Source: Agroathelia rolfsii
Taxonomy: Eukaryota > Basidiomycota > Agaricomycetes > Amylocorticiales > Amylocorticiaceae
Length of the DNA: 64,000 nucleotides
Assembly (NCBI GenBank): GCA_018343915.1
Contig: JABRWF010000001.1
Location: 868,001-932,000, forward strand
Direction: 5' to 3'
Below are positions 44,566 through 59,700 of this stretch, piece after piece. A model generated the notes under the pieces. It was not told the DNA's origin and did not search any database. It saw nothing but the letters and a program-made list of their open reading frames with translations. A program made the translations under genes and the position numbers. Numbering within the stretch: position 1 is the stretch's first letter; the number at the start of each line of letters is the position of its first letter.

Positions 44566-45818
44566 TATCCAGAATAAATCCTTGTGTCTCCCTGCCTTTG
44601 GACCTCTTGAACCCCTTCCAATACCCACGCACCCTTGGGATCACATTACAATGGACATGATCATTAAACTACTGGACTCACAAGGCTATGATAGCATTCT
44701 GGTTGTTGTGGATAGGTTTTCCAAGATGACCCATGTTATCCCCACCATGGAGAAAATCAATGCTATTGGAACAGTGGAACTGTTATGGTCATATGTATTC
44801 AAGCTTCATGGATTACCTTCCAGGATAACCTCCGATAGGGGACCCCAATTTGCAAGTAAAGTTATGAGGGAGGTTCACAAGTGTCTTGGAATTACCATGG
44901 CTATGTCCACAGCCTATCACCCACAAACAGATGGGCAATCCAAATACGTCAATCAAGAATTGGAAGCTTACCTCAGGTTCTTTGTTTCACACCAACAAGA
45001 CGATTAGGCTTGGCTACTCCCTTCCGCTAAATTCACATTAAACAACCATCAGTATTTAGCCACCAAGATATCACCTTTCCAGATGAATTACGGGTTTGAC
45101 CCACGGATGGACTTCTCATTGACTGGAATCTTCAAAACCCCTGCAGTAGAAGACTAGTTACACGTCATCTCCGACACTCAAGTAGATGCATTATCTGCTC
45201 TTAATCTAGCAGCTGAAAAGATGAAGGAATCATTCAATAAACATGTACGAGAAATGCCTCAATAGGAGAAGGGTGATAAAGTCTGGCTATCCATGGAAAA
45301 CCTGAAAACTTCCCAACCAACCAAGAAACTTGCTGCCAAGTTTGCAGGCCCATACGAAATCTTGGAAAGAATTGGTCCCCTTGCTTATCGCCTCAAGATA
45401 CCTCATACTTGGTCCATTCATAACGTCTTCCATATCTCTCTCTTATCTGGTCACAAGCCATCAGACCAGGATCAACCTCCACCTGAACCTGTAGAGGTTG
45501 AAGGAGAAGAAGAATGAGAGGTGGCTCAAATCAAGAATTCTAGGATCTCGGGCAGGCCTAAGCAGCTTGAATATCTTGTTAGTTAGAAGGATACACCAGG
45601 GGAGGACAATTGGGAACCCACTATCAATCTGACACATGCTAAGGCTAGGATACAAGATTTCCATAAAAGGCACCCCAACGCACCTAAACGCTTAAACGCT
45701 GCAGTCTTTGGGGAATTACCTTTTAGGCCTATCAAAAATTATACAGAAACTACCACAAAAGAGAATGCTGGATGGGAACTAGGGAAGTTCCGGAGTAACT
45801 CCCTTGAGAAGGGGGTAA
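44566..45818 (+). pseudogene. Family-E pol remnant (integrase core and chromodomain)
   Basis: The frame resumes in the integrase just before the catalytic core (PWDHITMDMI), continues through SDRGPQF and HPQTDGQSKYVNQE, and ends with a chromodomain-like region around 45530-45670. Stops at 45005-45007, ~45156, ~45263, ~45515 and ~45583 are consistent with TGG-to-TAG, CAG-to-TAG and CGA-to-TGA changes. The usual stop codon before the polypurine tract has been lost. Gag, protease and RT are absent from the window. It is closer to family B than to A. Confidence 0.85.
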
Positions 45819-46822
45819 TGTTATGAGTTGGACATTTTTTGCCTTTTCTTTACAAATATGTACATATTTTTATTGTATTTTTACAATTTTTATTGACTGA
45901 GTTATAGATGAAATACCTTGCAGGCGACATCTTGACGTGCGTGTGACTAGCTGTGTTAGCCCCACATAATAGGAGTGCTCATGACAAGAGTATATTAGGA
46001 AGGCAGAGTCTAGATCATTCCTTTTCATCAAAAGGTCTAGACTTAGGAACCAGGGTCGTTCCGATCACTGTGTGATTACTAAGGAGTACTAGACTCATCA
46101 TTCCAATTGGATGCTCATTGGACTTAGTCATAAAGCACTGCCCCTGCATTATTACATGTTCCTGCTTATAAACCCCGGCTGCACACAGACCATCAAGGCT
46201 ACGCACAGGCCCTTCCATTTATGTATAAATACAGCCATGTAACCCTTACCTGAACTTTAGCTTCGACCTTCTCACCTTCAGGTAAGGGCACCCCCACTAT
46301 AGTCTTTACATAAGCTAATATATTTCTCGCCTTCAGGCTTGTTCATCCTAGCCCACACCCCACTCTCTTCCCCTCTCTCCTATTTAGTATAAGGCCTAAA
46401 GGGCATCTAAGTAGCGTATATAAGCCCTAGTATCAGAGGGCGGTTCTAGTTATAAGACCTCAATATAAGGAGGCGTTGCATATGAAACAAATCCTGTTTA
46501 CTCAGGTAGAGGCAGTAACAAGACCTCTCAGACGTATGTAGAGCACGGAGGGCTAAGCTGCCTACTCCAAGTAAGAAGTTGTTTGAAAACCTATTTGACA
46601 TGAAGGAAGTATACAGGAAGCCTAGTGCTAGAGTACTAACCATGACCCTAACAAAGTAGGAGTTTGAATAACACTATTACAAAGGATAGCAATGGGAGCA
46701 TGTGCGCGTCTGTTATTAGACCAACCTAGTAATACGTTGTAAAAAGGGGTCTTACAACCCATCCCTTGTACCTTCAAGAGGGTTAACGTTTGTTGGTTAC
46801 ATCAAGTACGCAAGCCTTGACA
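45819..46822 (+). repeat. 3' LTR of the family-E element
   Basis: It runs TGTTATGAG to CTTGACA, 1004 bp, preceded by GAGAAGGGGG. TATAAATA at 46224-46231 lies 35 nt before AGCTTCGACCT (46259-46269), the same 11-mer as in family B. CTTCAG|GTAAGG and CTTCAG| bracket an intron-like segment. Confidence 0.9.
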
Positions 46823-47240
46823 ATATGAAACAGAAGCATTTTGCAAATTCTATGGGATTACTTTATTTGGATTAAGTTTTTTATTTTTCAAATTTCACTT
46901 TTCTAATGAATTGCTTATTTATAGGGGAGTGTTGAAATCACGAGCTCATCATAACATATCACGAATATAACAAACACCTGTTATAGGCAAGTTTCCTTAT
47001 TTGTTCTTCTGCTGTATATATGAGTTTCTCCTACCTCTTCATGTTTCTACTGTACTTCTCTTTTCTTGCTTTCTTTACCTACTATCATAGCCAATTTACA
47101 AGAGATCGATTATTACAATTATTTAGTATTTTATATGTATATAAGAACAATTTACATGTACTACAATCTATAGTGTCTTGTATGTTATTTTTCCTCTGCT
47201 TGATCTTATTGTGATACTCCGGTCATTTATCAATCACACC
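46823..47240 (+). mobile_element. 3' end and LTR of another Copia element
   Basis: The first 48 nt encode a Copia-like C-terminus (MKQKHFANSMGLLYLD then TAA). After ~50 AT-rich bases comes the tract AGGGGAG and an LTR starting TGTTGAAATC at 46930. The LTR's right end is not certain (near 47240). The family-E element inserted into this Copia pol. Confidence 0.6.
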
Positions 47241-47814
47241 ACGTTACGTGTTATGCCGGCTCTCATAATCTTTAATATACTATACTTGTACTTAGGGCTT
47301 AGGCTACTATAAGGACAAATAAATCATTATTATGCATAGGCATAATGTGCCCTCTCTATATACTACAAGATATTTAGGGCAGGTATATATAAGAATGTCC
47401 GTGGCTGTGCACTAATATACAATGTCCATATATGGAAGGCAGTAGTAAACTGCCGCACGTACTCGCTATGCGCTTCCGTATCTAGTTAGATCAGGTGCTC
47501 TTTTCAGGCACACTGATCGGGCCGCTGTCGCGGGCCGTCTCCGCGGAGCTCCCCCTTGAGTAGGTCGCTCTAAGCTCAACACTAGGCATAGATAAAGATA
47601 GTAGTGTGTGCACTTATCGCTAACCCCGCCGCTAACTAGTGTATTAGTTATATGCGCAACCGCACGTGGTTGACAATGATGCTGGTAATGGTGATCAATC
47701 TCTACATTAAACTTTTTTTTGTAAATCGTCCGATGAGTCACCCTTGAGATCAACATAACATACAAAACGTCCTCGCCCGCTAGTCCCATCCTTTCTCGTC
47801 CTCAACTCTGCCCA
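47241..47814. other. Intergenic, no gene seen
   Basis: This is AT-rich sequence between the transposon block and the ubiquitin protease 3' end. A 107-codon minus-strand frame at 47466-47789 has no recognisable motif and overlaps the likely 3' UTR. Confidence 0.5.
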
Positions 47815-50800
47815 CTACTTCCTCCTCCCAAATCCAAGTGAAGCCGAGATGCTCAACTTGCGCGACGCACGCTTGAACATAGTAACACCTCCCCCTCTGC
47901 TACTCCCGTTCTGGGCACCATTTCCATTTCCATCCCCATTCCCTACACTGCCAGAGCCGTTGTTATGATGATACGAGCTCTGTATTCCACCTGCACCACC
48001 ACTATTGCCACCGAACTCTGAACTCACCGCGCCGCTCACGGAGGGCGCACGAGCAGAAGCAGCCTGCGAACCTGAGCGATGCAAGGCCATCGGATGGAGC
48101 TTGGGCGATGCGCTCGCAGGCGATGGCCGACTAATGGGATGCAGCGCATCAAATCCATGCGAATTGGCAGGTGCATGCATATATAGTGACTCGTCTACAC
48201 CACCACGGTGGCCGTGATCAACCTCAGCCCCATCATCGTTCTCGGGTGTTCTCGGCAGTATCGCATGCCGCCGCCCTTGTTCATCCACAATAGCACTAGG
48301 CGACGCCTCGCGCCGGTTCGCAGACGGTGGCGTGGCGGGAATGGGCTGTAGCGTTGTCTTAGGAAACTCGATCGACGACCGGTGCTCAACGGCACTGTGC
48401 ACACTTCTATGGGACGAAGACGACGGACGTGAAGATGAGCTAGTGCCAATAATTGACGATGACATGTCGTGCGGGAGCGTCTTCGGCGAGGATGTGAATC
48501 CGAACGCTGTAGCGGATGATGAGAGAGGTGGCTCGTAAGAACACTGATGGGTATGGTTAGGACTGTGATGATCTGGCTCGTCCCATGGCGTAACAGGTAA
48601 GTCCTTTCCGCTATTCGGCTCATCTCCACCAGGTGAAGTTGGCAGTGGCGGTGGCAAATGCCGATGCACTTCAGTCCCGTCCTCGCAACCTGACTTCTCA
48701 GCCTTACTCCAACGTTTGAACCCCCAAGTTGACGGCTGCCTTTCAGGGGGCCGATGATGCTGCGTCATATCCAACGCAGGAATAGGTGGTACCGGCTCGT
48801 GCTCGCTTGCCGCACTGCCCCCCTCGCTCTTTCCCGGCGCTGTCGACGGCCGCGAAGACGACGAGGGTGTGAGTGACACGCGTGACCGGCGATGGGCGAG
48901 GTTGCTTCCCAGCTTCTTCACTGACTGGGTGAGCGTGCGCGAGCCGCCCTCGCTGACGCGCCGCCCGAGCGTAGGCGTCGACGGCGAATTTCTCGTGTCT
49001 TCTGTTGCAAACGCGCCTGCTGGCGGGGGGACAACGCGCAGTGGTACCTTCTCCTTTTCGGGGCTGAGTGGGGTGGAGGGGGCTCGTAAAGACGAAGAAG
49101 GCGTCGTAGGTGCGGGGGAGTCGCTGATTTCAGAGTGGTCCGTTTCCAAGCCGGGCGGTAGCGCGGGTGCAGCTGGAACGCTGACGGATCTAGGGGTAAT
49201 GGAAGTTGTGACGATAGAAGCAAGCACGGGTACTGGTTCTGGTTCTGGTTCTGGTTCAGGCGTGCGGGAGGGCAAGCCAAGCGCGTTGAGGTCCATATCG
49301 ACCGCTTGGTAGTATAATACATATGCAGATCCAGAGGTGGTATCACCATAGTATTTGGGGATATCTTCTTCTTTAACGGGGTATATTGACTCGTCGTCGA
49401 AACATAGCCAACCACCGATCGTTTTTATGATTGCGATGTAGTGGCCATGGTTTGGTCCGCTACAAGTATGCTGGAGCTGAGCCAAATACTGCTGCAAAAA
49501 TAGTAATAAGAGAGTACTTACGCGCCTATATGGACCACGATGGCCCAGAGTGAGTAGAGGCGGTCTGGATCTTCTACGTCGTCTACTGTATTAAAGAGGC
49601 GCAGCTCTTTAGGGAACGGCACACGATAGGCGAGCTTGATGAATCGCCCTTCCTCTTCTTGATATTTGAATCGTTTGAGGTGGAGAGCGAGCACGTTTGG
49701 GAGCTTTTTTATCTTCATCCTATTTTGACAATAAGAATTAATGAGGACCCAAACGACAGCGTATTGATAAGGAAAAGGCACCTCTTCTCTGCCTCTTGCA
49801 GATCGCAACAGGAATCGCAAAAGAACTTGTTCTTCTGGCAAAGCATCTCGCTCTGGCTGAACTGCCTTAGACAAGCCGTGATACTCGAGTTCTTCTCGAT
49901 ATCTATTGAAAGATCGAGGAAGGCCTCGTCGCGGGACGATACCTGAAGAGAGAAGAAGTAAGCGGTACCCTTTTATTCCGAACTAATCACATCAACACAT
50001 ACACTCTCGCACGTCAAGCACCGGGTTTCGCTCGTCAGAACACCCTCGAAGAGCTTGTGCACTAGCGTGGGATCTCGCGACACTCCCACCGAGTTTATGC
50101 TCGTAGACCCTGTGCCGCCGAGCGTTGCGATGGGGTTGCTCGCTACCACATAGTGAGATTTCAGATAGAAAAAGATAATAACATGATAACACTCACTGTC
50201 TTCTCCAGCTCCAGGATGATGATTGCCACCCCGCGCCGCCAATGCACTCCTGGCCTTTTGAATATCCTCCACAACCGAATTCAACAAAAAGTTCAAAAAC
50301 TCGTGGGCATCCTGATGGTTCGTGCTGCGGAACTCTTCGTTGAGCTCCTTCAGGATATCGATGAACGCGCTGGGCGCGACGGTGCCCTTGTCGAGGGAAT
50401 TTTGTGCGATGTGAATGTATAACGAGCGCAGGGCGGAGAAGAGCGTCGGTGCGCGGGCTGGGATCGGCGGGCCCGTGGGCGGAGATGATGAAGTGGTTGA
50501 TGGGTGCGGATCGGCGACGCTGGTGATGTTGGCAGATGGACGCCGTTCGGGTCTGCGACGACCCCCAGGCGAGGTGGGCGGGGTGGTGATGCTCGAGGGG
50601 AGAACGGGTGTGGTTGCGGGTGGGACGAGCCAGTCGGATTGGGAGTGCGGCTGCTGCGAAGGATCCTCGGTTTGGATGATGAGGTCTCTGAAGGGTGCGC
50701 AAAAGTAGAGTGCTTGGAGCACTGAGTTGGCATAGCTGCAGGAGGGAGAGACAAGGACAAGAGATGAGAAATGAGAAATGAGAGAGGTATGACGAGGCTG

Positions 50801-51040
50801 GCGACTCAGACGGACCAGGTATTGCCAAACTATTGGATTAACAACGGCAGGGAGGGGAGGGATCAACATCAGATACATGGGCGTAGGTGGGGGACATACG
50901 TTCTTGAGGCCAAACTGCTTCCCATCGGGGAGGATGATGGCGACAGCGGAGGACTTGTTGTTGCTGCTGTTGTTGGCCTCTGACGCTGGCACTGGCGGCG
51001 GCGAGGGTTGACTGGAATTGAACGGATTCCATATCGGCAT
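47815..51040 (-). CDS. Ubiquitin-specific protease, USP12/USP46 (Ubp9/CreB) type
   Basis: This cysteine protease removes ubiquitin. Relatives (USP46, yeast Ubp9/13, CreB) act with WD40 partners. My exon model is 51040-50900, 50829-50816, 50735-50197, 50142-50003, 49942-49782, 49719-49522 and 49459-47815. It totals 2838 nt, an uninterrupted 945 codons. The 14-nt exon 2 encodes FGNT and part of the catalytic Cys (Cys52, codon TG|C). Other marks are [12 protein letters not shown], zinc ligands CLTC and [19 protein letters not shown], and the His box GPNHGHY (His404) followed by GGWLCFDDE. The C-terminal ~490 residues are Ser/Pro-rich, with an (EP)n run, and probably disordered. The long tail is unlike animal USP46. 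The start gives MPIWNPF. It is in tandem with the MOSC gene, 229 bp upstream. Confidence 0.93.
50816..50829 (-). other. 14-nt micro-exon carrying the USP catalytic Cys box
   Basis: TTTGGCAATACCTG is bounded by CCAATAG upstream and GTCCGT downstream. Joining it to the neighbouring exons restores GLKN-FGNTC-YANS in frame, the invariant USP Cys box. Without it the protein would lack its nucleophile. Confidence 0.85.
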
Positions 51041-51269
51041 CGTTCACAGGGGTCGGGGCAGGACGTCCTCGTCGATTGAGCCGTCCTCGTCGTCGTGTCT
51101 TCCTTGTAGTCGTCGTCGTCGTTGAATCCGTGCTGATGACTGTTGACGAGGGTCTTTGCGGAGAGCGGCGAATATTCTCAGGTACCGCGGACACTCGGGC
51201 GCGCTTATAGCTTCCGGCTTATGACTATAAACATTATATCATTACTGACTACTACCGGTGTTATCCTTA

Positions 51270-52931
51270 CTACACTACCGTCTTGCGAACACATACATAA
51301 TCACCAACGCTCACAACACCCTCCCCCTGCGGCGCAGCATTGCACCCAAACATCGCCTGGTTTTTCTGCTCGCCTTCCAGCCCAGAGCGCACCTTCATGA
51401 GCACTAGTCGCAACGTGCAACGCATTCCCACATCAGATGGTGGCTCTCATCACATGGAGCGAAAAGAACTCAGGTAACTCACCTTTGAAAGGTACCGCTG
51501 TGTCCCTCACGCCCGTGCTAATATCTACGTTGGGGAGCTGTAGTGCAGATGCAAAGGGGTAAGAAAAAATCAGCTAATATTCCACACTCCCCCATAAAAA
51601 TCTCGCCGGGGCTCACCAAGCACCGTGAACACCGGGAGACCATTGCGATACTTGGAGCATCTTCCGACCGCGAGCCGTCCGGGACAAACGCTACTTCACG
51701 CCACATGTCCTCTGCAAATGGGATTCCCGCGCCTCGGGTGACGATGTTTGGCCTGAATCTATAACCATGGGAGAGTCGCGTACATATTTAAGTGATTCAA
51801 TCAGGCTGGCAGTCAACGACTACGGCAACGTACCTTTCCATCTGCAGCGTCTTCTCCGACCACTCCTGAGCTATGCCCTGGACACCCACAAGGGGCCTGA
51901 TATTTGACTGCACCGACTCCAGGCTCTCCTCAGAGATGAAGAGTAACGGATACCCATCCTGGTACCGGATCTTTGCATCTAGCTCAGGGAATGTTTGTGT
52001 TGTGTCACACGCGCGTAGTTGGGGCCCTTGATATACGAGGTGCACGGGCCGCCCAAAGTACTTGGACAGCTCCGCCGACGGTGAAGGGGATAAGGACGAT
52101 TCAGGAGTAGACTGGCAGATATATCCGTGGATGCCTGAGAGGTGGAAGAATGTGATATTATCGATGCTGTTTCGGACGGGGTCATAAGTGAGGCATGTTT
52201 CATGGCTACGAAATAGGTCACTTTACCATTCCCAGGTCTTCAGGAGTTCAGGCGTTGGACGCAACGGCACTGAGAACGACTGGCAGCTGGAGCCTTCGGG
52301 GAAGGAGACCTCGAGCCTGCCGCCAAAGGCAGAGGTGCCGTCGAATACCAGTTTAGGATGGATCAGGACCATCTGGCTGTCGTGAGATAAGGCGAATTAT
52401 AGCCTGTGAAGGGCGTGTTACCTTGCCTTCTTTGCGTGCAGTGATAATATCGTGGTCTGCAGCTTCAATGATAGTCCATGTCCTATCGTGCTGTTTATAG
52501 ACTTTGTGGACAACGTCATGGGTAGGTTATCAGAATGGCCACCAACCTCCAGCCCTTGTGGTGTGTAAACGGCGGATTGGACAGAGGTCCCACGACAACT
52601 CTTTGTAAAGTAGTCAGTACATCAATGATATGCAAGCTAGCCCAGAAAAAGACCTGCTTTGATGGGGTGAATAAGGATTTTCGACACTTGAACTGTGTCA
52701 AAGGAAGGTAGTGGCGCTAGTATCACATCAGCTGGTTGATATCAAGCAGTGCACGAATTTCAGTTTACTAGAATTCAGTGTCCTCCCCGTTATTTTGTCT
52801 CGTTGGCCATGGAGTCTCATTCTAAGCAGGAACAGAATTGGCACGAAAGCAAGGAGAAGAGGCAGGAGGGAGATGTTTTTCGGGCTGAGTAGCTTGTTGC
52901 TTGCAGTAGGGTTGAATTTCAAGTGTTCCAT
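51270..52931 (-). CDS. MOSC-domain molybdenum-cofactor protein, mARC-like, membrane-anchored
   Basis: My nine exons are 52931-52769, 52731-52658, 52600-52543, 52501-52422, 52372-52227, 52166-51834, 51758-51617, 51537-51483 and 51403-51270 (1185 nt, 394 aa). Residues ~19-40 form a membrane anchor (ISLLPLLLAFVPILFLLRM). Next comes the MOSC N-terminal barrel (VSKILIHPIK-SCRGTSVQ), then the MOSC domain (KYFGRPVHLVYQGP, RFRPNIVTRGAGIPFAEDMW, VSRCSRCLLPNVD). The Cys of RCLLPNVD matches the Mo-ligating Cys of mARC proteins, which reduce N-hydroxylated compounds at mitochondrial or other membranes. Intron 2 needs a GC-AG boundary (GCAGGT), and intron 1 is only 37 nt. These two are the least certain joints. 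Confidence 0.88.
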
Positions 52932-53704
52932 TGCAGATAGAACTAGCGCAGTGAGTAGCCCCCGTCGCAGCCGATGAGCAACACATGCCAGCGGATGCTT
53001 GGTCAGCGAGGACTACTAGCACTTGTGTATTCATTACGACACTTATGGGCATGGCACCAGTAGACAGATGAACAAATCATTTTCAGCAAGAGCATTGTTG
53101 CTGAGATAAATGACGACATTGGCCCCCCCTCGACAACAGGTTGCTGCACTGAACATCACTTTTTACGATTCCTGTGCAACGGCAGGGGATCGACGTCATT
53201 TCCTACTCAACGAGTCCCTTGGCCTTGATTTTTTTTTTCTCCGTAAAAAAAAATGAGCCAGCGTAATGGTGAAACGCGCAGAGAAAAAGCAGGCGGCAAG
53301 TGTGAGTGCGCGAAAGGCTGAAATTGACGAGCTCAGTTGCGATCCTGCGTGCTTTTCTCCCTTGACACATTTCATCTTGTCCTTTCTCTCATCCCACAAC
53401 ATTTGCACTCGCCATATTATACCTCTAATCATTTGGCGTCTATCCTTTTTCTCTAGCTAATCGCACTCCATAACAACGCCAACAACCCCTGAGTGCAATT
53501 TACAACAACTTCCCGCGGAGGCTGACAAGGCCCATCATCGTCAAGTCACCATCTTACACTCAAGTCCACCAGTTAGCCGCAACGCAACACAGCATAAAAG
53601 GACACGCTTTTGCTCCTACGCATTTATATCTTTATCTTCTACATCTTCCCCGGACTTATATCATCACGACAATCTTGATCGCACACTGCAGCTGATCTAC
53701 GCCA
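52932..53704. promoter_or_regulatory. Divergent promoter region between MOSC and kinase genes
   Basis: This 773-bp space separates two genes transcribed away from each other, so it must hold both promoters. It contains poly-A/T runs around 53229-53253 and CT-rich stretches typical of fungal promoters upstream of 53705. I see no specific operator. Confidence 0.5.
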
Positions 53705-56069
<2,365 letters not shown>

Positions 56070-56798
56070 TGTGGAATTTTTATGCATATCATGCATTCTT
56101 TGATTGTTTTTTTTCGAACTGTTTAACAATCCTCCCTCATTTCGATGCCTTGTATTTACATTTAGTTTTCATATATTCCTCATTCTGCTTCCCCGTTCTC
56201 TGCTCTTACGCCTCACGTCGCCTTCTTTCCGTCCTCACTCATCCTTCCCCCTACTATCCGAATTGTGCACTCAGTTATTATCTGGAGCCGCCTCTTCCCC
56301 TCCCCCCTATCGTTCCATTCCTCTACTTAGTAGTGTTTCCCGATTCCCTCCTTCGCATCCACCATCCACCCTCTTCCCCACCCTCTTTCGTCTATACTTA
56401 ATATCCACTCGTGTAAAGCTATATCCGCTATTTTTTTTCCTTCCCCCCCCCTCCCTTTTCCTTATCCCCTATATACATATCCATCACTCTGCCAATTGTG
56501 CACGTACATATATACATACACACCAGCCGTCCCATCCACACCATCCACGTAAGTCCAAAGTTGAATACAAATGCATGTTTTCTCTTCTCTTGTTGTCTGA
56601 ATGAACTACACTCTATTATCTTCTACAACATGCCGTGCTTCTTGCATCCTTGTGGACCCACGATCGCTCGGGCCGTCTTTGTCGATAAGATACTTGGTAT
56701 ATGAGAGAAAGAGTCGTAAAGAAGTTAATAAAACGACAGATACACGTCCAATCAATTCGTGGGCAACATCGCCAAAGTCAGGAAATAACAAGCAAAAA
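56070..56798. other. Convergent intergenic region
   Basis: This is pyrimidine-rich plus-strand sequence between the kinase 3' end and the 3' end of the AP-3 gene. Two open frames here (56104-56604, 56066-56401) are low-complexity Ser/Pro/Leu and are rejected. It probably holds both 3' UTRs. Confidence 0.6.
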
Positions 56799-59700
56799 TC
56801 ACGACTGCTCCCCAGCCGGTGCCGACGACGGCAAATCAACAACGACCGCCTTAGCGCGTCGTAATGATGACTTCGTCATAGTCGAGCCAGAGCCAGCATC
56901 ATCCTTCTCCGTCTTATTCTTCTTTTTCTTGCTCGCCCGTACGACCTTGATCGGCTCAGGTGCACTCGTTGTCGGGGTAGCAGGTTGAGCATCCATATCT
57001 GCGCCCTCGTACGGCGGGAAACTGGAGATGACCGGTGCTAGCGCGGATGCTGATACGGGCGGATATGGCACTGGCGTCTGGCGGCGCGATGGAGGCTGCT
57101 GGACCTGGGCCAGAGCCGGCGTGGTGGGAATGGTGGTGTTGGTCCGTGCGTTGGTGGGCATTTCGCCTTCGACTTCGACAGTGTATGATTTCGCGGTAGC
57201 GGCTGCTGCAGGTGTGTTTGCGGATGAGCGACCGATAGATAGTGGGACGCGAGAGGTTTGGCCTGGTTAAATACGATTAAGTTAGTTTGGAACGAAAAGA
57301 AATGAACAAAGTACCTGAGGCAACTGGAAGATCATCCAGCTTGACTATAGGTATGGAGTCGATGTCGTCCGCCGCGCTCGGAGCATGCTTGAGCGGCTTA
57401 TCGTCAATGATATAATAAGGGTCGTCGCGCAGTCGCTCCAGGCGCTCAGCTTTCAGCTAAGAGGGAGGAAAAATCCCGATAGATGAGGATCGAAAAGTAT
57501 AATCCTTTGAAAAGAAAGCCGTACCCGTGCCCTCTCTTCCTGTTCCTTCCTCTGTTCCTCAGTGACTTCAATATCATCAGTCGGTTGCTCCGACTTCCTT
57601 TTGCCATCGTCCTTCTCCTTTCCCTTCTTACTCTTTTTTACTTTCGCACCGGACTTGTACTTGGCGACTATATCCGCTGCTTTAGGTGGTGGAGGGACAA
57701 TCCACGCATCTAGGTCCAAGCCGTCCGGTATGGGTACACTCTCTTGAGCCACCCGTGCTACGGGTCTCAAGTCATAGGATTCCAAGAGGGGCTCGATGAG
57801 ATACAAGCTCTTTGGGAAGTGTGGTTCTGCCACAAAGGAATCTTGGCCAAAAGAAGATGAAAACACACTCGCTGAAGATGAATCCGGCCGAGGACGATGG
57901 TTGGCCAGGTCGTTGGTAATGAAGTTGAACAGTTGTAGAGCATTGGAGGCCTAAAGAGATGCGAGACATATTAGTATCATCGACCGGCCGACTTGGGAAT
58001 GCGACATACACGTTCTTGAACCTCGATGTGTGGGCTAGCGTTAAGGACTGACAAACGAGCGATGATAGTAGAAGCAACATCCTTGACTGCAGGCAAATCA
58101 TCTTCGTCCCATCGCTCCGCAAGTTCCGCAGCCCAACGGCTGAATATTTTCATTGCAGCTTGGATGTAGACTGCAACGATATCTGCAGGAAGCCGTGCCA
58201 TCTCTTCGGATAATAGGGGTAGTATCAGACTTTGATAATCTGGTATTTGCCTAGATACTGCTTAAGAATATAATGGAACATTTCCATGATGACAAGCACT
58301 AACTGGCTATGCTCTCCACAAATGAAAGCCGCAGCAAATAGCACTTCTACACAGCTCCCGGGTTGGTTAGCGTTCAACAAAAAGGAATCATCTCGGAGTA
58401 GCTTCGCCATAAGCTGGACGGCAAACCTGCGTACGCCTTGTACGCGCCCTACGACATCAATCAAGTAATCGCGGATTTGCGCGCCGACGTCGACATCCGA
58501 GATGTAAGCCAAGTCGACGAGCACGGATATGTACCATTCAAAGTCAAGCACGTTTTCGTAAGTGTTTTGCGAGCATGCAGTGAGGATGCGTTGTACGAGA
58601 ACAAGGCGATAGCTCGAGGACTGGGATGGTGGTGGAGCGGGAGGAGCACTGCCGGACTGACTGATGTGCTGAGAAAGCGACTGCATTGCATTGGCTGAGG
58701 ATGTATCTGAGGGCGCCAAATGTGAAAGGACTTGTTGTACAATGGATTGCAGGTTGTTGCGATCCACCTACTCGAAAAAGTCAGTGGAAACACGTACTGA
58801 AACTTGTACAGGCATACCATCGCAGAAAGAAGATCAAGGGCTCGCATGCGGATGCTAATATCTTGATCATTTACACTGGCTAAAATCATTTCTTGATACT
58901 CTGCCACGAGATGAGGGTGAGATGGTACAATCTTAACCAGCGCGAGTAATGCGATATATTTCACTATTTCTCTCCATTATATTTCCAGGACGTGCTGAAC
59001 ATAGATATGACTGACTGACGGTTCTGGTCCTGGTCCTGAAGGAATGTGGCCAGTTTATCGACGCATGTTTTGGCAAGACTGCGCCCTTGAGAGCCTTGGA
59101 GCATCCCACCAGTGATACATGTGCGCACGCACTCATACAAGAGTGAGATGGCGGGGGTACTGGATATGATTTCGGTTATTGGGGATTGCAGTTTCTTGAC
59201 CAGACGTGGCTCGTGAGGGCAAAGTGTTCCAAACTGGTTGCCACGTAAGAGTTCTATTAGTTGTAGGATGCATACCATCTCACCAATTTTACAGTTTTGA
59301 TCAGCATCCAGTTGTTTTGAGAGGTAGTCAGTATGTGAAACAACTGAGGCGCGAGGACTAGATATTCTCCCGGATTCCTCCGAGTGAGTTCGCACAAGAC
59401 GTTCATCGTAGTTGAAAGCACGGCTGGTCGGAGTATAAGACTATTTTAAGGGTCCAACGACTCAGAACACATACATTCGTCAGGATCGTTGAGTTTCTCT
59501 CTCATTCGTATCATTCCTGCCGAACGCGCCTCTGGGTACTTGAGGAAAACTTTGTACAAAGCAATGACTGCACGCTTTCGAATATGGGGTCGCGAATGGT
59601 TGAGCATGGCGATGAGATCTGGGGAGAGATCTCTCGCGAGATCGCTGGTGACTATGTCAGACAGTCCGTTGAGGGCTACAGCAACATCGGCTGGATTAGA

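Noticed and set aside
47466..47789. 107-codon minus-strand frame downstream of the ubiquitin protease
   Set aside because: No motif was found, it has an arginine-rich C-terminal stretch, and it sits in the likely 3' UTR.
48195..49415. Alternative frames opposite and overlapping the protease tail
   Set aside because: They are shadows of a long low-complexity exon. The protease frame joins the catalytic exons in phase.
56104..56604. 166-codon Ser/Pro/Leu frame
   Set aside because: It comes from a pyrimidine-rich 3' UTR, has low complexity and shows no domain.
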